A stretch of 64,000 bases of DNA, taken from the NCBI RefSeq assembly GCF_003429095.1, contig NZ_QVTE01000008.1, positions 186,001-250,000 of the forward strand, given 5' to 3'. This document shows, piece after piece, positions 49,925 to 58,575 of this stretch (position 1 is its first letter; each line of letters begins with the position of its first letter). This DNA is from Peribacillus saganii (GTDB lineage Bacteria; Bacillota; Bacilli; Bacillales; DSM-1321). A program made the translations under genes and the position numbers. The notes beneath the pieces were generated by a model. It was not told the DNA's origin. It searched no databases and was given only the letters and a program-made list of their open reading frames with translations.

Positions 49925-51781
49925 ATGACGCAGCCTATATTACTAACATTTATCATATTAGCTGTTATGACAGCTTTATTTATACAGGGAAAAATAAGGC
50001 ACGATTTAATCGCGGGTACGACCTTGCTTGCACTTACCCTGCTGGAAATAATTACTCCTGAAGAGGCTTTGTCCGGTTTTTCGAACCCGGTAGTAATTAT
50101 GCTTGCAGGGCTATACATTGTCGGAGCAGGAGTCTTTAATACTGGATTAGCAAGCAGGGTCGGCAATCAGCTTATTCGGGTTGGAGGAAAAAATGAAACG
50201 TGGCTGTTGTTCATCATTATGCTTACTGTAGCTTTGATGAGCGGGCTGCTGAGCAATACAGGCGCTGTAGCTATTCTTCTGCCTGTTGTTGTAAGCATGG
50301 CTATTCAGCTTAAAATTTCTCCATCCAAATTTTTAATCCCGCTTGCTTATGCAAGCAGTCTTGGAGGAGTGCTTACCATTATCGGTACGCCGCCTAACTT
50401 AATAATCAGCAGCATCCTTTCCGAAAATGGCTTTCAGTCCCTGTCCTTGCTGGAAATTACTCCAATCGGTCTAATCGCTTTGGCAGCAGGAGTTTTGTTC
50501 ATGATGACGATTGGCCGCAAGCTGCTTCCAGATACATCAGAAAATGAATTTACGGAAGAGAAGGGACTTTCAGCCAATGAACTGGCAGGAATGTATAAAA
50601 TGTATGACAGACTTTCCTACCTGCAGATACCTGCCCATTCGGAAATTGTAGGTGAAAGGCTTATTGACCTAAGTTTGCCGATCAAATATGAGATTACTGT
50701 GATTGCGATAAAACGTACTGAAAAAGACAAGGCAATAGGAATTCGCAATACCCAGCAAAAAACCATTTTGGCGAAGGCCGATGAAGTTCTTCACCCAAAT
50801 GATCTAATTTTGGTTTTTGGGGAAGAAGACTCAATCACGTCCTTAGTGAAGGACTATGAATTGGAGAAAATGCCATTAAACATGGATGAAATAAACAAGC
50901 ATTTCCTGAACCGAAAATTTGGTCTTACGGAAATTCTGATCGTTCCCAATTCGGAATACGAAAACCAGTCACTGAGAGATATTCACTTCCGTGAGAAGTA
51001 CCAATGCAATGTTTTGGCCATCAACAGGAAGGGAGAATATATTCAGGCGGATGTCGGTACAGAATCATTAAAGCCGGGTGATTCTCTCCTTGTCCATGGA
51101 CAATGGGAAAATATTGAGCGGCTTTCAGCTGATCGGCAGGATATGGTGGTCATTGGCAGCCCTAAGCCTGCTGATGAAGCTTCGACAGATAACAAGGCCC
51201 CCTATGCAGCAGCCATCATGGTCCTAATGCTTGTCTCTCTTGGAGTTAATTTTATTGAACCTGTAATATCCGTTTCGGTTGCTGCAATGCTGATGATCAT
51301 AACAGGCTGCCTCCGCTCAATGGATGAGGCATATCAAAGGATCAATTGGGAATCCATCGTCTTGGTCGCCGCTATGCTGCCCATGGCAATCGCTATTGAA
51401 ACGACTGGGGGAGCCAAGTATATTAGCGATGTGTTTCTGCAAATTTTTGATGGCTATGACCCTTATTTCATCCTGGCCTTATACTATTTGTTAACGATGG
51501 TTCTAAGCCAGTTCATCAGCAACGCCGCGGTAGCCATCATGTTCGCACCGATTGCAATTACTTCCGCTGTCAGCCTGAATCTTAGTCCGTATCCATTTTT
51601 AATTTGTGTAGCTATCGCTTCTTCGATGGCATTTTCTACACCGGTTGCTGCACCCGCTAACGCATTGGTTATGAGTGCGGGGGGATATAAGTATAGAGAT
51701 TTTGTTAAAACCGGATTTTGGCTGCAATTGTTTATTGGAGCAATTATGATTGCGGTTATACCAATGTTTTTCCCGTTTTAG
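49925..51781 (+). CDS. SLC13-type permease with two RCK_C domains
   Basis: A 618-residue transporter of the divalent anion:sodium symporter superfamily. The first half (to about 185) and the last (about 430-618) are membrane parts. Between them lie two TrkA-C/RCK_C-like domains (YLQIPAHSEIVGERLIDLSL about 225-305, and TEILIVPNSEYENQSLRDIH about 325-400). SNTGAVAILLPVVVSMA and IIGTPPNLIISS are the paired SNT/P motifs of the family, repeated as SNAAVAIMFAPIAI. The substrate (sulfate, carboxylates or another anion) is not predictable. GGAGG precedes the ATG. Confidence 0.88.
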   Translation: MTQPILLTFIILAVMTALFIQGKIRHDLIAGTTLLALTLLEIITPEEALSGFSNPVVIMLAGLYIVGAGVFNTGLASRVGNQLIRVGGKNETWLLFIIMLTVALMSGLLSNTGAVAILLPVVVSMAIQLKISPSKFLIPLAYASSLGGVLTIIGTPPNLIISSILSENGFQSLSLLEITPIGLIALAAGVLFMMTIGRKLLPDTSENEFTEEKGLSANELAGMYKMYDRLSYLQIPAHSEIVGERLIDLSLPIKYEITVIAIKRTEKDKAIGIRNTQQKTILAKADEVLHPNDLILVFGEEDSITSLVKDYELEKMPLNMDEINKHFLNRKFGLTEILIVPNSEYENQSLRDIHFREKYQCNVLAINRKGEYIQADVGTESLKPGDSLLVHGQWENIERLSADRQDMVVIGSPKPADEASTDNKAPYAAAIMVLMLVSLGVNFIEPVISVSVAAMLMIITGCLRSMDEAYQRINWESIVLVAAMLPMAIAIETTGGAKYISDVFLQIFDGYDPYFILALYYLLTMVLSQFISNAAVAIMFAPIAITSAVSLNLSPYPFLICVAIASSMAFSTPVAAPANALVMSAGGYKYRDFVKTGFWLQLFIGAIMIAVIPMFFPF

Positions 51782-51840
51782 TTTCTAAAATCCCGTGATT
51801 TAAAATATTCAGTAAATAACCTGGAAAGAGAGGGATTGCT

Positions 51841-52053
51841 GTGAGAGAGTTTCAGGCAATGGAATTAATCTTTATACCCTCTAATTTAGGCTTGGTAAAA
51901 ATCTATATACATGGTTTTGAAGAGTCGGGAGACGGGGGAGAGGTCATCATTACTTTAAATGATTTAATGGTTAAAAGAAGGGGACTTCAAAAGAAGGCGA
52001 CAATGATTAAATCATTTCTAATGTTTAATAGGCTATTAACAAGAACACCTTAG
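51841..52053 (+). CDS. Small protein, unknown function
   Basis: A 70-residue frame from GTG 51841 with GAGAGGG upstream: REFQAMELIFIPSNLGLVKI, then FEESGDGGEVIITLNDLMVK and a basic end. It lies 59 bp after the SLC13 gene and right before a palindromic terminator, so it is likely the last gene of that unit. No family recognised. Confidence 0.5.
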   Translation: MREFQAMELIFIPSNLGLVKIYIHGFEESGDGGEVIITLNDLMVKRRGLQKKATMIKSFLMFNRLLTRTP

Positions 52054-52054
52054 T

Positions 52055-52085
52055 AAGAAGCTGCCGATCGGCAGCTTCTTTTTTG
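52055..52085 (+). terminator. Palindromic terminator
   Basis: A perfect 26-bp palindrome (AAGAAGCTGCCGA and its complement, 52055-52080) followed by TTTT. Confidence 0.88.
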
Positions 52086-52128
52086 AAAAATAATATTGTT
52101 AGAAAATTTAGTATTTCATGTTAAAATA

Positions 52129-52146
52129 TGAATGAACATTCATTCT
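52129..52146 (+). promoter_or_regulatory. FadR-type operator upstream of fadH
   Basis: TGAATGAACATTCATTCT has arms TGAATGA and TCATTC(T) spaced by four bases, fitting the Bacillus FadR consensus TGAATGAMTANTCATTCA. It overlaps or follows the -10-like TAAAAT (52122-52127), so binding would repress fadH until long-chain acyl-CoA is present. Confidence 0.75.
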
Positions 52147-52165
52147 TTTTTAAGGGGGAAGCCAT

Positions 52166-52930
52166 ATGAAAGGGCAAGTTGTAATAATAACGGGCGGATC
52201 AAACGGGATGGGGAAATTCATGGCGGGAAAATTCGCAAGTGCAGGAGCAAATGTAGTAATTACAGGAAGGGATCCTGAAAGACTACAAGCTGCAAAAGAA
52301 GAGATTGAAACATTTTCAGGCCAGATCCTGCCTTTTCAAATGGATGTCAGGGAAATTGACCATGTGAAGGCAATGGTGGCGGCGGCTGATGAAGCGTTTG
52401 GCAAAATCGATTTTCTTGTCAATAATGCTGCGGGAAACTTCATTTGCCCTGCAGAGAAGCTTAGCCCGAATGGCTGGAAATCGGTTATTGATATCGTATT
52501 AAATGGAACATTTTATTGCAGCAGCGAGGTCGGAAAATACTGGATTGAAAAGGGCATCAAAGGAAGTATAATCAATATGGTTGCTACATATGCGTGGAAC
52601 GCGGGAGCAGGTGTGATTCACTCGGCAAGCGCGAAGGCGGGTGTTCTGTCAATGACCAGGACACTCGCAGTCGAATGGGGCAGCAAATATGGTATCAGAG
52701 TTAATGCCATTGCTCCCGGTCCTATTGAACGGACAGGAGGAGCGGACAAACTATGGGAATCGGAAGAAGCAGCAAAGAGAACTTTAAATAGCGTGCCACT
52801 CAGGAGGCTTGGGACTCCAGAAGAAATAGCAGAACTTGCTTACTTCCTATTCTCTGAGCATGCCGGGTATATCAATGGAGAATGCATTACAATGGATGGA
52901 GGACAGTGGCTAAACACCCATCCTTTTTAA
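52166..52930 (+). CDS. fadH: 2,4-dienoyl-CoA reductase FadH
   Basis: A 254-residue SDR enzyme matching B. subtilis FadH (YkuF), which reduces 2,4-dienoyl-CoA with NADPH during breakdown of unsaturated fatty acids. TGGSNGMGKFMAGKFA is the cofactor loop and NNAAGNFICPAEKLS the NNAG equivalent. The active-site helix is the unusual form of this group (SASAKAGVLSMTRTLAVEWG, with Lys but no Tyr at the usual place), then APGPIERTGGADKLW. AAGGGGGAAG precedes the ATG. A FadR-type operator lies just upstream. Confidence 0.92.
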   Translation: MKGQVVIITGGSNGMGKFMAGKFASAGANVVITGRDPERLQAAKEEIETFSGQILPFQMDVREIDHVKAMVAAADEAFGKIDFLVNNAAGNFICPAEKLSPNGWKSVIDIVLNGTFYCSSEVGKYWIEKGIKGSIINMVATYAWNAGAGVIHSASAKAGVLSMTRTLAVEWGSKYGIRVNAIAPGPIERTGGADKLWESEEAAKRTLNSVPLRRLGTPEEIAELAYFLFSEHAGYINGECITMDGGQWLNTHPF

Positions 52931-52963
52931 ACGTTACCTTACTTCCATATTAAAGTAGTTTTA

Positions 52964-52992
52964 GGTCCTGCTTTTTGCAGGCCTTTTTATTT
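52964..52992 (+). terminator. Terminator of fadH
   Basis: CCTGC (52967-52971) and GCAGG (52977-52981), extended by GG/CC, followed by TTTTT. Confidence 0.65.
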
Positions 52993-53023
52993 TAGAGAAA
53001 TTACGAATTGAAAAACACCCATC

Positions 53024-53182
53024 CTATATTGTAGCCAGCCTTAAGTAAATGCCTGCAGCTGAAAAGATTATAGATATCAAAAGGCAGAGAATGGCTGCGG
53101 TTCCTTTCCTGTTTCCTTTAGCTAACAGATCAAGTAATGTTGGACATTGTTTTACCGTTTTTTTCGTACTCGCAGAGCTCAT
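53024..53182 (-). CDS. Possible small membrane protein
   Basis: A 52-residue frame (SSASTKKTVKQCPTLLDLLA, then KGTAAILCLLISIIFSAAGI) with a basic first half and one hydrophobic helix. It lacks a Shine-Dalgarno, which weakens the call. It lies divergent from ykuI with 44 bp between. It may be an unstudied small membrane protein or chance. Confidence 0.35.
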   Translation of the reverse strand: MSSASTKKTVKQCPTLLDLLAKGNRKGTAAILCLLISIIFSAAGIYLRLATI

Positions 53183-53226
53183 TTCGATGATATAATAAAT
53201 AATGACACTGAACGGGGGGAAACGCC

Positions 53227-54432
53227 ATGGATGCACTAGAAATTTTATCAGATCTTGAGCGGGTATTTCCGTTTTTTCAGCCAATATTCAGTGCAGATGA
53301 GCATAGGGTAATTGGATATGAAGTACTTGGAAGGTACAGGACTGATGAGGGTTGTATCAGCCTGGGGCCATTTTTGCTGGATGAAACCATTCCGGATGAA
53401 TACCGGGTAGAGGTTGATAACCTTATTTTAAAAAGAGCGCTTGAGGAAACGGCAATACAAGAGGAAAATGACTTTTTGCTGTTCATTAACCGAGATCCGA
53501 ATCTGCTTATGCTTGATCATGGGGAAGAGTTTTTAGATATCTTAAAAAGCTCGTTAAAAACGGAGCAGTTAAACCGGATTGTCCTGGAGCTATCTGAGTT
53601 TGGGTATGACGGAGAGCTAAATCCGCTGCTCCATTTGCTGGAGTACTATAAAACCTATGGGATCAAGATCGCAATTGACCATATAGGACAGGAAAGTCAT
53701 TTAGACCGCATTGCTCAGTTATCGCCACAAATTCTTAAAGTTAATCTCGACATGCTTCGGCATTCAGGAGGCTCATCCAGGGAGTTTCTTTATTCACTTG
53801 GGATGATGGCCAGGAAAATTGGTGCGAATCTGTTGTTTGAGAACATTGAAACAGTGTATCAGCTGCAATTTGCCTGGAAAAATGGCGGCAGGTATTATCA
53901 AGGCTTTTATTTGGCAAGTCCAGGTGCTGAATTCATTAACAAGGATTTGCTTCGGGAAAAATTCGCAAATGAGTGCCATGGTTTTATTGTGTATGAAAAA
54001 AAGAAGCTGGAAGCGATATACAAAAAAACCATGCAATATAATAACGGTATTTCGCTATTGCTGGCAAAATATAAGCGGTTTGAAAAGTATTCTGAATTGC
54101 TGCAGGCTCTTGCCGAAGAGCTCAAAAATAAATGTTTCCGGCTGTATGTTTGCGACAGCGACGGATTTCAGCAATCCCCCAACATCTTTCAGAAGCATGG
54201 GAAATGGTCCGTTCAGCAGGATTACCTTGGGAAAAATTGGAGTTGGCGCCCTTATTTTTTAGAGACAATCGTAAAAATGCGTAACGAGAAAAAAGGGATA
54301 TTATCTGATTTATACAGTGATATTGAGACAGGAGAAACGATACGTACATTCTCTTATCCTCTTCTAAATGGAGATTATCTATTTATCGATTTGTCGTATT
54401 CTTATTTATATGAAAACGAAGATCTTTTATAG
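53227..54432 (+). CDS. ykuI: EAL-domain protein YkuI
   Basis: A 401-residue cytoplasmic protein matching B. subtilis YkuI: EAL domain (about 1-245) with EVLGR in place of EALLR, LFINRDPNLLMLDHGEEFLD, IKIAIDHIGQES and NIETVYQLQFAW, then a C-terminal PAS-like/YkuI_C domain (NWSWRPYFLETIVKMRNEKK). The B. subtilis protein binds c-di-GMP but shows no clear hydrolysis, so it may be a sensor. GGGGGGAAA precedes the ATG. Confidence 0.93.
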   Translation: MDALEILSDLERVFPFFQPIFSADEHRVIGYEVLGRYRTDEGCISLGPFLLDETIPDEYRVEVDNLILKRALEETAIQEENDFLLFINRDPNLLMLDHGEEFLDILKSSLKTEQLNRIVLELSEFGYDGELNPLLHLLEYYKTYGIKIAIDHIGQESHLDRIAQLSPQILKVNLDMLRHSGGSSREFLYSLGMMARKIGANLLFENIETVYQLQFAWKNGGRYYQGFYLASPGAEFINKDLLREKFANECHGFIVYEKKKLEAIYKKTMQYNNGISLLLAKYKRFEKYSELLQALAEELKNKCFRLYVCDSDGFQQSPNIFQKHGKWSVQQDYLGKNWSWRPYFLETIVKMRNEKKGILSDLYSDIETGETIRTFSYPLLNGDYLFIDLSYSYLYENEDLL

Positions 54433-54495
54433 ATCAATACATAAAACGGCCCTTCTGTGTAAATCTAAGAAAAAGAGCCTTGGAGGGTACGTCCA

Positions 54496-54729
54496 TTGAG
54501 CCAGTTTATTGTCGTTTTAATTGTCATTTCTGCTGTAATTGTCGGGTTTGCCCTTGCTTATACATTCAGCATTGCGAGGAATCAGCGGGTTCTTAAAGGC
54601 GAGTTTGATTCCAGCATTGATGAAAAAGTACAATCGCATCCATACATCAGGAATCCTGTTTTTCTTACGTTTTTTATTTTTGTGCTAGTCGTAATCCTGT
54701 TTATCGTTTACTATTCGTTTAAATATTAA
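54496..54729 (+). CDS. Small membrane protein, unknown function
   Basis: A 77-residue protein with two hydrophobic helices (QFIVVLIVISAVIVGFALAY and NPVFLTFFIFVLVVILFIVY) around a polar loop. TTG start with GGAGGGT 9 bp upstream. It lies 63 bp after ykuI. Relatives probably occur in other Bacillaceae, but I cannot name one. Confidence 0.7.
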   Translation: MSQFIVVLIVISAVIVGFALAYTFSIARNQRVLKGEFDSSIDEKVQSHPYIRNPVFLTFFIFVLVVILFIVYYSFKY

Positions 54730-55004
54730 CAGCCCTTGCATTTAAAGTGTGAAAATTAGCTGGTATAGATTCCATCCGGACCCTGACTGAGATAGGTAAA
54801 TTAACCTGTTTTATTCAGGGTATTTGTATTAATTTACCATTCGAAGTGCAAGTTTGTAACTGGAGGTCAGGGGGAAAAGGAGGACAAAGTAATATGCTGT
54901 CATATGCTGATGGCATTTTGGGAACAGAACTGGTTTTTGGATATAACTTACTGTTTGAATAATTAATACATCTTTATGGAAAATATGATTCGGGGGAGAT
55001 GCAG

Positions 55005-55709
55005 TTGAAGACATTCATAATCAGTTTAGTTGTAGCGAGTTTGTTGTTCATTTCCTTTGGAATGCGTGCCGGAGCAGAAGGGATACATAACGATCGTGTA
55101 TTCAGCAAGCTGGATGAAGCCTTTCGTGTCCAGCTTTCACTGAGCGATGAGGTAAGGTCATGGGAGGATATTGAGGGAATGCTGGACCCATATTTTACGA
55201 AGAGTTTTATCAGTAGGTTTATGGATGAAAATATCATAAAGTTTGATGGCGGATATGCTGTGCCTGGATCAGATTTCGCGTGCTGTTATATTCCCTATTT
55301 TAGCTATAATGATAAAACGAAAGTAATTCAGGACGAAAATTCAGAAAAGCTTTATGTACAGGAAAATTTTGAAAAAGTGGAAAACGGACCGGTAAGTGCA
55401 GCCAGCCATTTTGAGACTATAACTCTAAATAAAGAAAATGGCAGCTGGAAAATTGATGATATATCATATAACACTAAAGAAATAGCAGGAGAATTCAACA
55501 TCCAGCCTGGTAGTGCTTTAACAAATACAGAGAAAATAGAAGAGCCGGATAAAAATGAAAACTTTTATTTTATCGATTTTCTCGTAAGTCCTCGAAAAAC
55601 GATGATTGGATTTGGTTTAAGTGCGGCTGCACTTCAGGCGGAAATGGTGAAATCCTTCCATTTAAATTCAGAAGAAATGTGGACCGGAGGACCATCCTTT
55701 CTCTTTTAA
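55005..55709 (+). CDS. DUF3993 family secreted protein
   Basis: A protein of about 234 residues with a Sec signal peptide (TFIISLVVASLLFISFGMRA, cut near AEG) and an exported domain fitting DUF3993 (FSKLDEAFRVQLSLSDEVRS, then WEDIEGMLDPYFTKSFISRF and GYAVPGSDFACCYIPYF). Function unknown. The frame has an ATG at 54999, but GGGGGAG is 8 bp from TTG 55005, which gives the better start. It is followed by a bidirectional terminator. Confidence 0.78.
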   Translation: MKTFIISLVVASLLFISFGMRAGAEGIHNDRVFSKLDEAFRVQLSLSDEVRSWEDIEGMLDPYFTKSFISRFMDENIIKFDGGYAVPGSDFACCYIPYFSYNDKTKVIQDENSEKLYVQENFEKVENGPVSAASHFETITLNKENGSWKIDDISYNTKEIAGEFNIQPGSALTNTEKIEEPDKNENFYFIDFLVSPRKTMIGFGLSAAALQAEMVKSFHLNSEEMWTGGPSFLF

Positions 55710-55767
55710 GCAGATTTTCCTCTTTCGAAAAAAACCCTAATGATAAAACGGGGTCAAATATGAGATT

Positions 55768-55797
55768 CAAAACCTTGCCGAATGGCAAGGTTTTTTC
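55768..55797. terminator. Bidirectional terminator
   Basis: AAACCTTGCC (55770-55779) and GGCAAGGTTT (55784-55793) with T-run, between convergent genes. Confidence 0.82.
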
Positions 55798-56035
55798 AAT
55801 CCTGGATATTTAATTCACGTTTCAGCACTGTTGGGTCAAATCCTATTATCACTTGTCCGTCAATAACGATTGTCGGTGTTGAATAAGATTTGTGTTTATT
55901 TGTCAATTCCTTCAGTGCCTGTTTGTCAGCTTTTATATTTTTTTCGGTATATGAAACTTGATATTCGTCAAGGAACATTTTCATTATTTTACATGGGGGA
56001 CAATCCGGCTGTGAGTATACAATAATTTCCTGCAT
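55796..56035 (-). CDS. Glutaredoxin-like protein (NrdH/thioredoxin fold)
   Basis: A 79-residue thioredoxin-fold protein with the redox motif SQPDCPPCKIMKMFL (CPPC at 12-15) and the cis-Pro segment STPTIVIDGQVIIGFD. The length and the TPT-x-V pattern are those of glutaredoxin-like NrdH/YruB proteins that reduce disulfides. AAGGTGGTT precedes the ATG. No ribonucleotide reductase genes are near, so the partner is unknown. Confidence 0.85.
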   Translation of the reverse strand: MQEIIVYSQPDCPPCKIMKMFLDEYQVSYTEKNIKADKQALKELTNKHKSYSTPTIVIDGQVIIGFDPTVLKRELNIQD

Positions 56036-56140
56036 TTAGGAAAACCACCTTTTCGGTAAAAATATTGTTAAAACAAGTAATACGTTGGGTTTGCCTGCTT
56101 AACATTATTATAATAAAAGAAATCCTAAAAGGAGAATAAT

Positions 56141-56480
56141 ATGCCTGAAAAGTATTGCGGAAAAATTTAATGGGAGAAATTTTTTTATAGCTTTAAAGCT
56201 TGGTTTACTGTTTGGAGGTACAACGGTGTATCCCGAGTATTTACAGAACCATCATCTTCAAAATTGCAAGTGGTAGATGATAAAACAAGTGCCGACTTAA
56301 TCGCGCTATGCCAGTTCTTGCCCGGCCCTTGATGCAGCCACGGCTTGGCCATAGGGTATTTAAGGGAGGAGTAGCCGGCATCAAATGGGGAGCCTGACAA
56401 GAGAGCATCCAAAAAAGCTTTTCCTATATTACCGCGTTTTTCATTATACTAACCATGCTATCCTTTGCTTTTGGGGACCA
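56141..56480 (+). pseudogene. Chromate transporter (CHR domain) remnant
   Basis: An intact AAAGGAG and ATG 56141 start a frame that soon stops. Fragments of a CHR transporter then appear in successive frames: LVYCLEV, the aromatic pair HHLQNCKW, VDDKTSADLIALCQFLPGP (very typical; 56273-56329, stopped by TGA), and LAIGYLR then GGVAGIKWGA. The order matches the N-terminal domain FKLGLTSFGGP...KWLDEKTYADLVALCQFLPGPASSQ...GIxxG. Several frameshifts and a missing rest make this clearly dead. Confidence 0.72.
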
Positions 56481-56569
56481 AAGGAAATTTCCTGACACAA
56501 TATACCCGGGAGAAAGCTCAACAACAAAGCCTTCTCCCAGGTATAGTACTCCTGGAGAACTTAAGAGTA

Positions 56570-57526
56570 TTATAAAACCTTTTGTTCTTGCTTAGCAAAA
56601 TAATCGATTAGCCCCATTGAACTCACTCGGATATCCAGCTTGAGAACTTCGAAGACAGGATGGGCTTCAGTTATCCCTAAATCAGCCAGATATCCGGTTA
56701 TATCGGATAGAATCGTCGTATACGCCAGCTCTACCCGGTCTTCAAACGATTCCCCCTGGTTGAATGCGTCCTTTGCATAGTTAGTGAAAATCGGAATCCA
56801 ATAACGGATTTGCTTATAGATTTCACTTGTATTCCGGCTGCAACCATAATGGCCAAAATAAATGGCATCGAGATGCTTCTCTTCCATTATTGAAAGGGCA
56901 CTAAGCATTTTATCTGGATCAAATTGATTTGGAGAAGTGGAAGGTATGTATAACTCGAAGCCATCATCTTTAAGCTCCCTATAATAGATGCCTATTGTAT
57001 CTCCGGTAAACATTCCGTTAGAAATTGGATCATAAATACTAAGGTGATGGTTTGCGTGGCCAGGTGTATCAAAGAATGTCAGTGTTGTTGTGTCCGATAT
57101 CTGAAGTGTTTCTCCATTTTCTTTAATGATAATTTTTTCTGGAGGTATAGGCAGGATGGGGTCAAAAAGCCTATCAAAATCATCTCCATAAACCGCACGG
57201 GCACCAGCAATCAGCCTCGAAGGATTCTCAAGATGGCGAGCTCCTTTTTTATGTACAATGACTTTAGCGTTCTTGCAGTGTTTCAGCAGCAGGCCTGCTC
57301 CGCCTGCATGATCGAGATGAATATGTGTCAAAATGATATATTCTATCTCAAGAGGGTCGATTCCCAGCGAACATAAGCCATCTAAAATAAAAGGTACGGA
57401 AGGGCTGGAGGAGGTTTCAATCAGCGTTTTCTTTGATTCGTTGAGAACATATATGCCAGTCCGGTTTTTTCTGTTTAAATCATTTCCATCAATTATTGAG
57501 ATTCTATCTATAGAATTGGCAGCCAC
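56570..57526 (-). CDS. MBL-fold metallo-hydrolase
   Basis: A 318-residue metallo-beta-lactamase-fold hydrolase. The metal site THIHLDHAGG gives His68, His70, Asp72 and His73, followed by FDTPGHANHHLSIYDP and MFTGDTIGIYY for further ligands (His, Asp), and YFGHYG for the last His. It resembles the group of cytosolic MBL hydrolases with a helical C-terminal extension. The substrate is unknown. The start is GTG with GGAGG 9 bp upstream. A hairpin at 56503-56543 downstream may end the transcript. Confidence 0.87.
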   Translation of the reverse strand: MAANSIDRISIIDGNDLNRKNRTGIYVLNESKKTLIETSSSPSVPFILDGLCSLGIDPLEIEYIILTHIHLDHAGGAGLLLKHCKNAKVIVHKKGARHLENPSRLIAGARAVYGDDFDRLFDPILPIPPEKIIIKENGETLQISDTTTLTFFDTPGHANHHLSIYDPISNGMFTGDTIGIYYRELKDDGFELYIPSTSPNQFDPDKMLSALSIMEEKHLDAIYFGHYGCSRNTSEIYKQIRYWIPIFTNYAKDAFNQGESFEDRVELAYTTILSDITGYLADLGITEAHPVFEVLKLDIRVSSMGLIDYFAKQEQKVL

Positions 57527-57710
57527 AAATTTTTCCCTCCATTACTAGAATATGATGTACAAATCACTCCCCTTATTTTATTCTGTAAATATAGGCATGT
57601 AAAGAAAATGTATGAAAAATTCAGAATTTAATATAGTGTGGTTATTGGATAGAAAACTATGTTATAGTGAATCCTGTTAATAAGGTTTTTATTTAGAAAG
57701 GAGAGGGAGT

Positions 57711-57950
57711 ATGTCTCAATTACAGGGCATCCTTACCAGATTGAAAAATCTTCAGGACCAGGCAAAAGAATCTGAGTCGGCTCAGCGTTTCTTTGAAATT
57801 GATGGTGTGAAGAAATGCCAGGTTACATATTTCATTAAAACTGAAATGTTCGAACTAGAGGTTTTCAATGAAAAAGGGAAACCATCCAAATATCAGTTTG
57901 ATAATATTGATATGATAACGATTGAAATTTTTGACCTGCTACAGTCGTAG
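57711..57950 (+). CDS. ykuJ: YkuJ family protein
   Basis: A 79-residue protein matching B. subtilis YkuJ (also 79 residues): SQLQGILTRLKNLQDQAKES, ESAQRFFEIDGVKKCQVTYF, then YQFDNIDMITIEIFDLLQS. Small soluble alpha/beta protein of unknown function. AAAGGAGAGGGAG precedes the ATG. A strong GC-rich terminator follows. Confidence 0.9.
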   Translation: MSQLQGILTRLKNLQDQAKESESAQRFFEIDGVKKCQVTYFIKTEMFELEVFNEKGKPSKYQFDNIDMITIEIFDLLQS

Positions 57951-57975
57951 ACAGTAATTTCTGTGAAAAACGAAA

Positions 57976-58013
57976 AGCCCCGCCCGTTCAAATTAGACGG
58001 CGGGGTTTTTTTC
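57976..58013 (+). terminator. GC-rich terminator after ykuJ
   Basis: CCCCGCC-CGT (57978-57987) pairs with ACG-GCGGGG (57997-58005), followed by TTTTTTT. Confidence 0.85.
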
Positions 58014-58073
58014 TGCAGAAAATAGGAAAATTCGTGAGTTCCGGATAACTAAAGTAACAGGAACAGGTCTATC

Positions 58074-58235
58074 TCTAGCTCCAGCGCCAAGCAACTTCTT
58101 TTGAAGGGAAATAAAAGCCCCTGCTAAAAGCACTAAGAATGATTCCGCAGTGATACGTTACCCAAACAAAAATGAGTTTTGTGCTGGCGTCGTCCCGGGA
58201 AACTGTTCGTCCTTCATAGGGCGCTTGCGCTTTTC
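58074..58235 (+). repeat. Dispersed intergenic repeat, family 1, copy 3
   Basis: Starts CTCTAGCTCCAGCGCCAAGC and ends GGGCGCTTGCGCTTTTC. It lies between the ykuJ terminator and the next small gene. Confidence 0.75.
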
Positions 58236-58297
58236 ATAGTTCATAGAATGAAATTGATAATGTTGCCAATGCTAAAGGCTAAAAGGAGGTGGCATGT

Positions 58298-58441
58298 TTG
58301 AATCCTGTCGTAAGATGTCCTAACTGCCTTGCTGAAAGGGAAATTGTAAATCTGTTAATCGCCCAGTCTAACCAGAATATAATTTATATTTGTCCGGAAT
58401 GTAATTTTATCCAGAGAAATATTGAGACAAGAAAGGGTTAA
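58298..58441 (+). CDS. Small zinc-ribbon protein
   Basis: A 47-residue protein from TTG 58298: NPVVRCPNCLAEREIVNLLI, then IYICPECNFIQRN. The two pairs CPNC and CPEC form a zinc ribbon. AAAGGAGG is 8 bp before the TTG; an overlapping ATG at 58294 gives only eight codons. The position, between ykuJ and the CBS-protein gene, matches where small genes (ykuK/ykzF region) lie in B. subtilis, but I cannot assign the name safely. Confidence 0.7.
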   Translation: MNPVVRCPNCLAEREIVNLLIAQSNQNIIYICPECNFIQRNIETRKG

Positions 58442-58575
58442 TAAAAAGCCGGATTCCACAGGCATTCGGCAAGTTTCCAGCGGTTCATATTAAACTAAAT
58501 ATTGAACGGGAAAGATTTCCCTACCTATGTTAAACTTAAGGAGTACGAATTAACATACGGTAGGGAGCAATTCTA

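Noticed and set aside
56185-56412. 75-codon leftward frame
   Set aside because: It is the antisense of the CHR-transporter relic, which explains this DNA better.
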